This document shows positions 31,840 through 44,210 of a DNA stretch of 64,000 nucleotides, in pieces. Source of the DNA: Liolophura sinensis (Eukaryota; Mollusca; Polyplacophora; Chitonida; Chitonidae); the NCBI RefSeq assembly GCF_032854445.1, contig NC_088300.1, forward strand, positions 33,525,608 to 33,589,607, read 5' to 3'. How positions within the stretch are numbered: the stretch's first letter is position 1; each line of letters starts with the position of its first letter. Made by a program: the position numbers and the translations under genes. The notes under the pieces were generated by a model that saw only the letters and a program-made list of their open reading frames with translations, searched no databases and was not told the origin of the DNA.

Positions 31840-31990
31840 TATCAGCTGCAAGGACGACTAGTTTTGGTATTTTTGTCTTACTTATTTAATCCTTGTGGCT
31901 GATGTACTTCTTGTTTTTGAATGTGGAGTGCATTTTCGAAAAGCGCATGCGTCGCACCATGTGACAGGAATAGGTAAATCAGGTCCAAAA
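31840..31990. repeat. Array I associated block with a copy at 34890-35010
   Basis: 'gtgcattttcgaaaagcgca' plus 'tgcgtcgcacc.tgtgac' corresponds to 'gtgcttttttgaaatacgca' plus 'tgcgtcgtatc.cgtgac'. Confidence 0.6.
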
Positions 31991-32074
31991 AGAGGTTCGG
32001 TAGTGTTGGAGTTTTGGCGTTGTTCATATGTTTATTCACATTTTGTTTAGTATACAGATGGTTATAACGATTTC

Positions 32075-32076
<2 letters not shown>

Positions 32077-32156
<80 letters not shown>
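32077..32156. repeat. (TA)n microsatellite
   Basis: About 33 TA repeats, then an interrupted stretch. The open frame over it is an artefact. Confidence 0.95.
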
Positions 32157-32157
<1 letters not shown>

Positions 32158-33999
32158 CAAATCTTGTAGATAATATCTGCCTTGATCCTCAGAACATCCT
32201 ATCTGTGAGTGACAGTTGATTATAACTATGACATTGCATTGTTGATGCCGTTCATGATTTCACTGTCGTCCTTGGAAATCAGAATGATGGTTAATGACAG
32301 GGATAGACTTTCCGTATTATTAAAACTTGAAGAGGACTAAATAATTAGATTTTGTATCTTTCCCAAACGTTCATAAAAATTTCAGTGGTTGAAAGTTATC
32401 GAAGAAACAGGAACTCCCTGGGTGTAAATATACAACTGTTCACTAAACTAAGATGCTTAATCGTGTAATAGTTTAGTGTCATAGTTGATGTATTTACGAG
32501 TTATTATTGAGAAGTAAATTAGTGAGTGCAATAATTCGACCTATACACCCCTACCTTACATTTATGCGGCCTTAATTTATAAAGTGAACAGTATAACAAT
32601 ACATAGTCTCTAGCCTCATGTTAGGTGGAATTGGAATCATGAAGCAGAGTGCCAGAGATTCTATGTGGCCTATTTTAAGTTACGAGAGAATTGGGCTCAT
32701 TGTAAAACTTAAGAACCTTCGAGTGAAGGCGTTTGATGGAATAACCTTGACATACCCGTTCTTGAAGTATTAACTCGTGACGTTGATTGAAACACACAGG
32801 ATTTAGCTGCTACATGTGTTATGCGACATATGTACACCCCACATGCAGGAGTGTAACATTTTTAACTTGTCCTTGCCATTGTGGATGTCTGAAGTATTGG
32901 GCTCAATGTGCATTGGATGTTATTAAGGATAATCGTAATCTAAGAATTTTAGCTAGCGCAAGTCCGAAGGGAAAGTGACTAAAAGCACATATTTCTTTTT
33001 TATGGGCTTTATTTTGGATGATTTCTTGCTCAATCCGTAGTTTACGGTAGATGCTGAGCCGATCCTGGAAGCGATTATTGTGTGCCAAGACTACACTGTT
33101 TACCTTTCATGTACTTTTATTTCCTGATTATTGTAATGTATTTAACCCCGGAGAGACGCTTGATCAAGAACGCTAAGTTTTAGCTCAGTTTAATGATGCG
33201 TAAGCCTATTGTTGGTGTTCAAAAAGTGGGTAAATGAAAAGTGAACTTATCTGATTTTACACATATATACTTTTACACACAAGACATCATCATCAAGTTC
33301 TGATCTTCATTTTCACGAGTAGAATACCTTAATACAACTGTTTAGCGGCTACTTTGATTACACAGGGAACTTATACAATGTTATATTCATCTCTAAAACA
33401 TGTTAGAAATTGAGAATTTTGACGGCCGTCCGGTACTTTATTTATTTAAAACAAACAAACAAACAAACAAAAAACCCCACTAAACCAGTAAAACCAAGGA
33501 AGTTGATTTAAAAAAACGTCAATTAACCACAAAAACAAATAAGCAATGAATAAATAAAAGAAGTACAAACAGCCTGACAAGTATCCACCGTAGCAGGGTG
33601 TCTCTTTGTACCATCAAAAGTTCATTTAAGCCCGACCCTGGTCTGAAACTTAAGGTAAAATAACGCTAACGTGACAGTCATATTGGATTGAACAATTGTT
33701 CACCGGGGAATCATTAAATATACATGTATCTGGCAAAGTCATTTCCCTAGTTAGTTTTTTTGTTGTATCAGGGTAAGCTGACACGTCAAAACACAATGTA
33801 CTCGCGAGATCATGCATGTGTGGATAAGAAAAAAAAAAGAACGCTAAGACGAATTAATTTTATCAGTTGGGGGTTTAAAATCAAATCAGACCGGCAAGAA
33901 GATGTCTTCAAACATCAAACACCTGTAAAATATCATGTTATGTAAGAATGTAGACAATTATATGTACATGTCAGGACAGCGTAAGCGTTATCTCATGTT

Positions 34000-34490
34000 A
34001 CGCCCCGGTTCTCACACAGTTTTATTTGCAGATTGCATCCTCGTGTATGTTTTTATATGCTCAATTTAGCCTTTGCAAGAGGGGAGTTGAATAAATATTG
34101 CTCCTAAAGAACATGACAAATAAAGGAAACTGATCAAATTTAATTTTTGAGCCATTCCAAACATAGGTCTAATTTCACTGAATTTACAAGGCAGCCCCCC
34201 ACTCCCTGTGCTGTATTAAAAAAAAAAATGCCAATGTTATGATGGAAAGTATTTTTATTTTTTAAGCTAGACGCACTTCTGATTCTTCAGATAGTGGAAT
34301 AAAAACCGTCCATATAAACGTATTGGCGATTCCTTTTAGTTCAGTAAACCATTTCATTATGAGTACTGATTTACAAAGACTCTCCCTTGGGGCACATTCG
34401 TTGGGCATCTTAGCCTTAAGCATTACGGAAATATGTGTTCTTAATCGAAGAATAAAACAATTTATCAAAGAAACAAGAAATAATCGACGA
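34000..34490. repeat. Tandem array I, copy 4
   Basis: 'gcagattgcatcctcgtgta', 'gagttgaataaatattgctc', 'gccattccaaacataggtct', C run near 34195. Confidence 0.7.
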
Positions 34491-35009
34491 TTTGCATTCG
34501 TCTAGTTGAGAGAGCCAGAGACTTTTGTCTGACAGAAAATACAATTTAAGTGATGTGCGTGAAGAAAAGTTTCAGAAGCGTCTCTCAGCAACAAGGGAAC
34601 AATATCACTTGAAAGGCCATTTCGCTCGGGTTTTTTAAATTGATCCATATCTCTTCATTGGGCACGAGGCCAAGAAATGGCTATGATATGTAATCTACTT
34701 TTTGAACCTGGCTTGGCTATATTTAGGCTTTGCAGTGAGTTCTCTTCATAATTTCAGAAAACGATACACGTAATCCGTCTTGTAACATTGCTTTGGCGAA
34801 TGCATCACTGTCTTTCGACGTTAGTTGCGATTTTTTAGTTAGTTAGTTGCGATTTTTTCCCACAGACTGAGCCCTCTTTTAACTGCGACAAACAGGAGTA
34901 CAAAAGGGGTCGCTTTGTTGTCTTAATTATTCCTGTGGATTATGATCTCTTTGTTCTTTGATATAAAGTGCTTTTTTGAAATACGCATGCGTCGTATCTC
35001 GTGACAAAA

Positions 35010-35047
35010 CGCCAAAAAAACAAAACAAAAACAAAACAAAACAAAAA
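35010..35047. repeat. (AAAAC)n-type simple repeat
   Basis: Repeated acaaaa units; another such tract lies at 51195-51242. Confidence 0.85.
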
Positions 35048-35882
35048 AACTCATTGATGTGTTAAGATGATACCCCTTTTTATGTCGACAAAACAAAGAT
35101 GTTTCAAACCCACTTTGTTTGACCAACGTTGTAGTTATCCTTGCAAAGTATGATCCATACCGACATTTTAGTATATGTAAAATAGACTGTCATGCGGATG
35201 CCTTGCTTGTAAGCAGTAACTGAGTCTCAGAAAATACATTTTCCACGCATTAACAGATTTTGTGTCCGGATAACCAAGGTAAATGAAAAAACAAAGATGG
35301 GAAAACAAAGAAACAAAGAGGAAAATGTCCTCTATTAAGAGATTGTTCAACATTTCAGACGATAGCATTTTTGTCCGCACCCTTTAAGTGAAGTATTAGA
35401 CTGAAAGACGCGCTAAATGTGTTGATTACGTGGGGTTGGTCTGTCAACAATGTGCCCTAACGAGCAAGGGAAAGTTGTAACCACTCAGACAAAAGGTCAG
35501 GGATTTTTTGAGATGACTAATAGTGGAATAGGCCAATATTCATCCAACTCAGCTATCGTTAGCCAATAGGAGGTCAATGTATTGTCAGTCGAGAAATGTC
35601 ATTTACACTGGATCAACACTGTGGTTAATAACACCCAGCCATGTACACAACTGTCAATCACAGACTCATATTTCCGGTCAACAAGCAGATATCAAGTATG
35701 ATGACGGTACTGCATTATTCATGCTGATCATGGTTTCCTATATGTTCCTAGTTCTCATAACGGTGTTTGATGTCAGGAATTGTGCAGAATGCAATAATAT
35801 ACAATCGTAATATAAAAATCTAAACTAAGGCTGACACCATATTTTCTTAGCTCTGGAGCTTCACCGCCTCTCCATCTATTTT

Positions 35883-36170
35883 TCATTTATCTATGACCTC
35901 AACATATTGTGACGACTCGCATTTTACTAGTATAGGGGCGAAAACGCGAAAGCATGGAAGGACAATGACCATAACCCCGAAAATGCAGATGAGTGAAAAT
36001 AACTTCCGGATTTCGCCTTCCGGTTTCTGGTAGCAAGACCTCCGTCCTGAACATATTGTCAGCGTGCTGCACATAGCCACCACTAGCCGTTAGCAGGCTA
36101 CTACAGGAGACACCAACATCAGGAGTATTGGAGTAATCCACGTACGTAAACGTTAGGAGCTGGTCCTTTT
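35883..36170 (-). pseudogene. Unrecognised coding-like stretch in two frames
   Basis: On the minus strand one frame reads LLTFTYVDYSNTPDVGVSCS and continues through a GGYVQHADNMF segment; about 130 bases on, an overlapping second frame reads KPEGEIRKLFSLICIFGVMV, a strongly hydrophobic helix-like segment ending near residues VFAPILVKC. The base composition is richer in GC than its surroundings. This looks like an extracellular part plus membrane helix broken by a frameshift, but I do not recognise the family and cannot exclude chance. Its 5' side abuts a SINE-B 3' end fragment (36171-36223), on which the first frame's apparent start depends. Confidence 0.3.
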
Positions 36171-36223
36171 TGTCGTCGTCATGTACGACGTTAAACCCCA
36201 AGCACTCACTCACTCACTCACTC
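36171..36223 (+). mobile_element. SINE-B 3' end with ACTC repeat
   Basis: 'gtcgtcgtcatgtacgacgt' then 'taaaccccaagcactcactc' and several CACT repeats. Matches the end of the element at 45530. Confidence 0.75.
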
Positions 36224-36769
36224 GTTCGCTTTTGTGTTAACAGTTAAAACAAAGAGTTCTATGTCCCTGTCTTTCCTTTAAATTATAGTTTATTTTAGAT
36301 GTTTTACACGATAACCTGTGTTATTTCTCGATTGGCGATTTATTTATTGCTCTACATGGCTTTTTGCAGAAATGTGCGGGCTTTGTATGGCGATATCTGA
36401 CGTGAATGCATGTGGCCAGGCCCTTAGTTCGTTGAGTAGCATTTGACTTAGTTCCGAAACCAGACTGTTTCTGCGATTCGCATCTAGTCATGTACATGTT
36501 ATCGTGTCTAGGTAATTGGGTTACGGTAAATGGAGTTTGTGAGTCAAGGACGGAGGTGGCACTGAAAGTACATCCTTGTAATGAGTACGTGTGTATATAT
36601 GCAGTTTAAAATTACAGACACGCGGTTGTTATATGTTCAGGGCTGAAAAGTTTTTTAACACTTTAACAAACAAATGCTCATATTAGATCTTCCACGCAGG
36701 ATATTGGTTCTACATGGGTTCTTGGAAAAGCGGAAAATGTTTGTGATTAAAAGAGTTTGAAATTTCCCA

Positions 36770-37150
36770 CAACAATTTTACTTTCAGATTGTATTCTCAT
36801 CGGTTTTAAGAGCGCATTCATTGGACAGGAGCTGAATAAATATTGGTCCAAACATGGAGAATAACGAAAATTCATCACATATCAATTTTTGTGTCGATAT
36901 ATTTTTTATTTGAAAACTATTCATTCATTATTATTTCTGAGCCTGTGTTATATTTTGCAGGAAATCAATATCATCTATGAAAGAATTGTATCTCTTTTTG
37001 GACGTTTCTATTGGCCGGTTAACACATTTTAGGATTTGAGGATGGGAAAAAATCACCCGAGATGCACGTCTATTGTCTATGCACTTCAAGATCATTACGG
37101 ACATGTTCGATTTTAGTTGAGCAATATGGCAATGCGTTATGTTGAGAAGA
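36770..37150. repeat. Tandem array I, copy 5
   Basis: 'ttcagattgtattctcatcg', 'gagctgaataaatattggtc', 'attggccggttaac' and 'gatgcacgtctattg' match copy 3 in order. Confidence 0.7.
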
Positions 37151-39983
37151 TGTAGTCTCGTAGTTTTAGTTCGTTGCCGACGTTGCTGACGTGGCTGAGG
37201 TAGTTAGAGTCTTTCGACTTACACAAAGTACTATCTCTGTCATGTAGTACACTGGAGATACTTTTTACCACGCTGATTAGGGTCTCTTAACACAAATGGA
37301 AATATGTGCATCGATTCAAAAAATGTAAATAAAGTGGCAGTTAAAGTGACATGGCTTCTTTGCACAGAAAGTCAACAGGGTGCGATGTGTGATGTGTGAA
37401 TCTGATTTACATGTACATTTAGACTTTATCGACTGCTTCCTTGACAATAGAAAAAACTGATATTCTTGTTTTAGTTATTTGGTTTTTTGCCAAGGTCTAT
37501 TTTGGGTGACGGCTGGCGTACGAATATTTGTTCTAAAGTACAGATCCAAGGGGAATATTCTCTCCTCAACTGGATTTTCTCACAATCTTGATATTAACCA
37601 TAAAATGTGAGTTGGACTAGTAAGTGAAAGTGAAACGAGTCCCATCGATCCCCAAGTAATGTATATTTTAAACCCAATTGAAAACGAACATCATAGAAAT
37701 CCACACCGTGTTTTCCTGTTCATTTTTAATTAACGAAACAGTCGGTTAAGCAAAAACCATGGGTCAAGTCACAAACAATGGGTCAAGCCACAAACAATAG
37801 GTTTAAATTGAATAGATATCAAAATCAAAAATTGCCAGAAAAATAACAATACGTCAACATCAGAGGTTCACTTTTCACAAGATAATAAGAGCATGATGGA
37901 TGAAAGATTATCTTCCCGCTTATAAATCAAAGTGTTGTGGTAAATCGCTCTCACGTTCGTAACATATCTAGGCAATGACATTCGGGCACCTTCCTTGTCA
38001 CTAGGCACCTTCACTGAGAACTTTTTGATGGAAAACTTACATTAAATAGGGGATTCATATCTTGTTCTGGGAATAGCCCTAGACAGCTTAATGCAATAAA
38101 CGTCGGGATAAATATACAATTAACGTCACTTATTGGCACAGTGATATCAAGGGTTTTTTCACTAGAGACAACCGATATATCTTTGTTACGGGCTACGATA
38201 CAAAGCATGACATTAGACAGACAACTTCCCACACAAAGCGCTTTACACCAGACAGAAGAATTGTCTCAATTCTGTGCAAGATCCTCTACACTCAAACCTT
38301 CAAGGCTAATAATCATAATTACTTTCAAGTCAGTCACATTGGATTATTTAAGACAAAGCCATTGCTTTAAAACCGCGTCCACTGATTATCTGCAAAACTG
38401 ATAATGGATACAGTATTACCGGCAATGTGGTATTCATCAAAGCAGGCAAGTGTACTTTATCCGAACAACGCAGGCGTTTTCTGAATAGAGAGTCGTCCAT
38501 CTGGTCAGTCTCGACAAAGAGATTCTGCTCAACCTTTCACGGATAAAGCTATTATCATAACACTGCACCATGGTCAGTACAATACTGTGCCTTAATCTTG
38601 CAAAAAATCATCTTGTCGAGATTGAAGAGAAGCTGACCATGTGAGAGTCCTTGACCATGTGGTCAACCATTCCTATAATGTCACCAGGCTCTTCAACGCC
38701 TTGTCTACAACAGAACGAAGGCTTTGCAAGGTCTTCGTTGGTAGACGTTTTGTAGTCTTGTGGCAATTCTGGACTTAGATCTTAGTGTCTCGTCTCTAAA
38801 GGGACCGAGAAAGGTCGATACTCGTCTGGGTCGACAAGTTCTTTCCGAGAGATTCACCACGACAGATCAGTCACATAAACATGTTCTACCAACAATGCAA
38901 TGAGCAATAGGGTTAAAATTACCATCGCCCGATCCTCTGAAAGTCTGTGCTTGTAAAAGAATTACGGAGTAGAATACTCGCATCTTCACCAGGAATGTGT
39001 GCTCAATTCTCCGGCCGAGTGGTGCACACAAAAGTGAAAGGAAAAAAGAGGTGCACATAACAATACGAGTTTGGGATGAAAATATAATCTAAAACGCTGT
39101 ACATTATCCCTTTTTATCTACACCGTTTACTATTGATATGAATAATATAATATAATATAATATAATATACATATCATGCGAACAGTATCCAGCAAACACT
39201 TTGTTACACAAATGTATTAGTAGAAATGGCATTTATTATTGTGACACAAGCTTTTGAACACAGTTTCTACGCCTGCATCAGTAGGTCCGCGGTGACAGAG
39301 GTCGGAGTTTTATATCACAAACCCAAATCTAAAGAACAAATATTCTCAGCATATCACAATAAAACTTATACCTGATCTGTTTCCGACCTTGCGAGATGGT
39401 CGGATTCTGCTGTACGCACTTTGTCCGGCATGTTCGTAGAAAAAAAACCTGTTTACTTAAGCCTTGCCTTATGAGAGTTGGGGAAATACGGTTCTCTGTT
39501 CATAGCTTCAGTAGATTTGTATGTCACTTCAGCAAAGCGGTGATCTATTGGTGTCAGGTATTTTTATTATTAATTTCAATAAAGCCTATACATACTTCCA
39601 CTTCACTGTATTTGTTAGGTCTTCACCCAAGTAAACCATTGACGTAAGCCCATTATCAACGCTTTCCGTGAATCTGAGGAAATGTTCGACCTTGGCCTAG
39701 CACTAAGGCAACGTGTTTCGAGGCAAAAAAGTTGCCTAATGTTTCTAGTCAGTAACTTAGATCTATAAGCTTTTCACTTACAACAACTGCATGGAGTGTG
39801 ATACGGATAAATGGAGATAGCTTTTAGAACACTACTATAAAAACAAATGAAAGATGTGGATCAATAAAAAAAGACCAAAAGACAGTTTCTGGGATGTCTC
39901 TTTACTTGGGCATATAGCCAACAAACACGTTGATGGATTATTTGTCTGCTTTCTTACTAAGTTTTTTTTTATAGATTAGATGT
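37151..39983. other. No recognised gene
   Basis: AT-rich with a TAATA-type repeat at 39139-39168. The part at 38500-38870 is less AT-rich but stops occur in all frames I tried. Confidence 0.45.
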
Positions 39984-39993
39984 TACTTGCAAC

Positions 39994-40190
39994 ACTGGGG
40001 GCATCGGTAGCACGGGGGTTAGCACGCTGACTCAGCGGCCTCTTACTCAATTTCAACTCATGCTGGTTCCCTCTTCGGCCGTACGTGGGAAGGTCTGCCA
40101 GGAACCTGCGGATGTTCGTGGGTTTTTCCCGGGCTCTTATGTATTCTCGAATACGGTGTAACACATAAATCAAGTAATAAACAATAAAAA
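39994..40190 (+). mobile_element. SINE-A copy, 3' deleted, with target duplication
   Basis: 'ggcatcggtagcacgggggt' head, 'cgtacgtgggaaggtctgcc' middle, 'tatgtattctcgaatacggt' tail. Duplication tacttgcaac at 39984-39993 and 40191-40200. Confidence 0.88.
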
Positions 40191-40369
40191 TACTTGCAAC
40201 ATGTTAAGCAATCGTAGGCCTTGTGTGACTTGTTAGAAGGAACCACTAGCTTAAAAGCTATATACCGCCAGGATACAAGTCAGCCACCACGCAATTTATT
40301 TGACCGAGGCGTAATATAATCCAGCAACACACTTACACGTACAGTGTACCAAAGGCGTGCATCATGTGA

Positions 40370-40720
40370 CCACTCGCCGCCTACCACACTGTCGTCGCTG
40401 CCCTGGTTTTACTCTTTCTTATTACCTAATTCAGCTTCAGCCATGGTTCCAGGCAGCATGTGAGTTTTTGACTACATGTATTTATGTACATTTACATGAA
40501 CAGTCAGAATAAAGCTCGGACTGAGTTAAATTGACAAGAGGTTGAATTACGGGTTACGTATGACCATTTGCCAGCTATCACACTGTCATCGGCGCTCTGG
40601 CTTAACTCTTTATGTTGTAGTGTTTAATTATATCTAATATCGCTTTACCTGGGCTAGTGGGGTTTAAGCATATTATATATTACATTAGCATGGTGCTTGT
40701 ATGAAAAGTTGCAATCATGG
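40370..40720. repeat. Dispersed repeat, copy C (internally doubled)
   Basis: 'cacactgtcgtcgctgccct' near 40388 and 'cacactgtcatcggcgctct' near 40580 are two internal copies of one block. Confidence 0.55.
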
Positions 40721-40788
40721 CAGCACTAAGATACCTGTATTTGTATTTGACCTGGAAATCATTCACGCAAGAGTTCGAAACTGAATTT

Positions 40789-40933
40789 TTTTTTTTGATT
40801 GTTGTTTTACGCCGTACTCAAGAATATTTCACTTATACGACGGCGGTCAGCATTATGGTGGGTGGAAACCGGGCAGAACCCGGGGGAAACCCACGACCAT
40901 CCGCAGGTTGCTGACAGACCTTCCCACGTACGG
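40789..40933 (-). mobile_element. SINE-A, 5' truncated, with target duplication
   Basis: Contains only the 3' two thirds, up to 'agaccttcccacgtacgg'. Duplication gaaactgaattt at 40777-40788 and 40934-40945, so it was inserted already truncated. Confidence 0.92.
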
Positions 40934-42219
40934 GAAACTGAATTTGATGACAAGCCTACATTAACTATATCGACGGCCATCCTTGTATCACTGGACAATA
41001 ATGGCTTCCTTTTACTTGTTAGAAGCTTTATTAACTGATCATTTTGGCACGTCTTACATACTTCTTTTAGAACGAATGTTTTAAGATGTTCTGGAAATAG
41101 CCCTCCCAATTATAAACTGGGAATGTCCCTTCATTGACTTCGTTTGGTATACAAATGCTTGATTGAAGCTTGTATTCAGCACGTGGCATTGGAAGCGTTT
41201 AAGTATGTAACATATGCTATGTTTGACTCCAACTTTAAATCAGCTATTGATAAGTCTTCAATGCTCACTAAATTGGCATAATGGTTGGCTTTCATTTCTT
41301 CTGATAACGTTACATAACTATTGGGTGTAGATCTTAGCTAGAGGATTTCGGCTGGATATCGATGGAAATTGGAAGTTCACACCCCTTAAATACCGGATCA
41401 ATCTGGGCGATTACCGAGTCATCACTCCTGACACTGGCCTTACACACTCCAACACCCTACTCACTTAACCCTGCCATTTCCCTGCTGTCTGGCTTCTCAC
41501 GGTGATAACATTCCGCCGTTACGTGCGGGGTTGCGCCAGTATTTGGTAATCTACAAGCTGTCACGGACCCTTCCATTTTATCATCAGGCATCACAATAGT
41601 CGGGGCGAAATGCGAACTTTATCCTGTGGTAGAATAGGGGAAGCAGGGCATGGCGTGAGTGCCCGAAATAGTGTAAGATTCCTCTACGCGTATACACACT
41701 CTCCGGGGTTTGGTGTTTGGACAGATAAGTGACCAGACGCCAGATATAACACTAATGTCGCTGGTCTGGTCCATGTTATCTCACATTACGTTCTTCCTGC
41801 TCGCTAGTGATATTTTTCCCATGTGAAGATGTTTGGGGAAATATTCGCCTGTGTTTTGTGTTGGCAATCACGATTGAATGGCCTCAGTTTGCCGTCGCAT
41901 TTGGTGCATAGCACTTGTCTTATATGGGACATTGATACCCTTTCAGTTGCTATCGAATGTAAACACAAGATACATTTAGAAAAATGGAGAAAAATGAAGA
42001 ACTATGCAGAACATTTCAAATTAAGTTATCATTAACATTTAAAGAAAAACTAGTAAAAAGTCTGTGAACGAGAATAAAGGTGTTTTGTGAGAATGTATCA
42101 AATCTGTCTTGGTTATATTAACGTGAACAACCAGTTCACAATAAATGTAATAATACAGGCTAGAAGTTAGGGCACCGCGTAGTTCTCTTCTCCTTGAAGT
42201 AGTAGTGTGGTTACCATTC

Positions 42220-42369
42220 TTCGATTGATTGATTTATTGTTTATTTGATTGGTATTTTACGCCGCAATCAAAAATATTTCGCTTATACAACGGCGGCCAG
42301 CATTATTGTGGAGTCCGGGGGAAACCCACGACCTTCAGCAGGTTTCTGCAAGACCTTCCCACATACGAC
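42220..42369 (-). mobile_element. SINE-A, 5' truncated
   Basis: 'gattggtattttacgccgca' through 'gcaagaccttcccacatacg'. Short flanking match accattc at 42213-42219 and 42370-42376. Confidence 0.82.
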
Positions 42370-42589
42370 ACCATTCGTTGAAAAAGCAAGGTTATCGACA
42401 CTGTACATGCTCTGTATGCTGACTTGTTTTTGTCTTTATTCGCCCCACTGATACTAAATGACCCTGTGTTGTAGCAAGCGCCATATGAGAATGTTAATCC
42501 GCCCATCAATTACCCAATCAATCAGCCAAGTTAAAGAAGCTATCTAAAAACAGATCAAACTAGAATTACAGTCACAAATGGTAGATTAC

Positions 42590-42698
42590 CTGTTATTTAT
42601 TTATTTGATTCGTGTTTTACGCCGTGCTCAAAAATATTTCACTTATACGACGGCGGCAAGCATCATAGTGGCAGGAAACCGGGCAGAGCCCGGGGGAT
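42590..42698 (-). mobile_element. SINE-A, 5' truncated, with target duplication
   Basis: 'gattcgtgttttacgccgtg' through 'gggcagagcccgggggat'. Flanks aatggtagatta (42577-42588) and aatggtagagta (42699-42710). Confidence 0.88.
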
Positions 42699-42710
42699 AA
42701 TGGTAGAGTA

Positions 42711-44210
42711 AGCACCTACTATATTGCCCGTGTTTCTCAAGCACCTGAAGATAAACCTTCAACCATTATAACGGACTCACATCTAATATTTCGTCTCACG
42801 TAACCCTCGGCCAATAAACTTCGGCGATAGGACTGGGACTAGATACGTCTAGTCGTGGTCAATAGTTGAGTTATCGCCTAGTCGTTGCGTGTTCTTTGTA
42901 CGCTTTAATTTGTTACATAACGATAGTATGATGTTATTTGTATTCCATCATGTCTCCCTACATATCTGGCCTGCGTTTATGTTAGGTAATTTGAAAGGGT
43001 GCATTTGTGACTCCATTGTTGTTTGATACCTCCTGAACACACTTAACCACCAATTATTTCCCAGCGACAAAACCTGATCTATGCAGGTTTCAAGAGCATA
43101 ATTACGACACAAAGCTCTTATCTGTCAATCTGTTGATAACCTGTCAGCGATCAGTCTACTCTAATCGTCATTTCTTCTCATAAATTTGCAAGCAACGGGA
43201 ATCAAACAATGGCCAAACGAACGTGACTAATTGAACTTGCGACCAATACGTCACAGTTTTAGTGGATTTCTTTTTAATGGCATTTGTTCTGAAGGCAGGC
43301 AACAGTTCCACCATGTATATTTATGCAGTGTGTCTTACCTAAATTCTTGCACATATTGACTATTTAACCTGTTCATTTGTTTGGTTATTTATTTCCTCTT
43401 CCAGGGAGGCAATGTTTTGCCGACGTCTGCCGACACCTTTGATTTTGAAAACATTTTGTGCAGGGGTAGGCTTGGGCTAAGGGCCAGCCCATTAAAGTTT
43501 TTCATGGTGATCTGGTTGCATGAATTTTAAAAATTATTCTTAATCAATTCTACAAGTTAGGAGAATATCAGAGAGCACGAATCTCATGACAGAAATTCTT
43601 TTTAGTCGGAGAATTCGTACATTTAGCTGTGGCAATATGTAAATATTGAACTAGTTGCTGAATTTAAATCTTACTATATATTTCATATTACAATTCCTTT
43701 GTGCACAGTTTTCAAAATTAGTCATGAAGTGAATTATAACAAACATTTCGTGAACGGAGCATGTCATGAGTTTAGATATATCAGAGGGCAAACAACCTAA
43801 ATACCCAAAACACGTATACACGTCGCAAGAATTTCCTGTTACTTTCTACACTGGATTAACTTTCTTCGCTGCTTATATCGTAATGTAGATATCTGCGGAG
43901 CATTAGAGCAACCAGCGAATGTCATCAAAGCAAGCACGTGCATACAGTGTAAAATTAAGACGCTTAGCTGTCCAGTGAATTTTTTTTCTTTCCCGTCATA
44001 CCGTATATACCAATGTATAAACTATGAGAAACATGTTGGAAGCTCTTCTGCTTCTTTCCACCTCCAAAACTGTGGTGGGCGCAGTGTGAGTGAATCCGTT
44101 TACAAGCTCAAATTCATATGTCACTTTGTGTTGGACATAAGTTGCAAATTTCTTTTACAACTTTTGTCATAGTTCCGTTCATATATTGGTTGGAGCAGAC
44201 AGAGAGTTAT
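42711..44210. other. No recognised gene
   Basis: AT-rich; a near-perfect palindrome 'gactagatacgtctagtc' near 42837. No supported exon. Confidence 0.45.

Noticed and set aside
32028-32219. Open frame with YIYIYI repeats
   Set aside because: Product of the TA microsatellite.
42830-42860. Palindrome gactagatacgtctagtc as regulatory site
   Set aside because: A single short palindrome in gene-free sequence, expected by chance.
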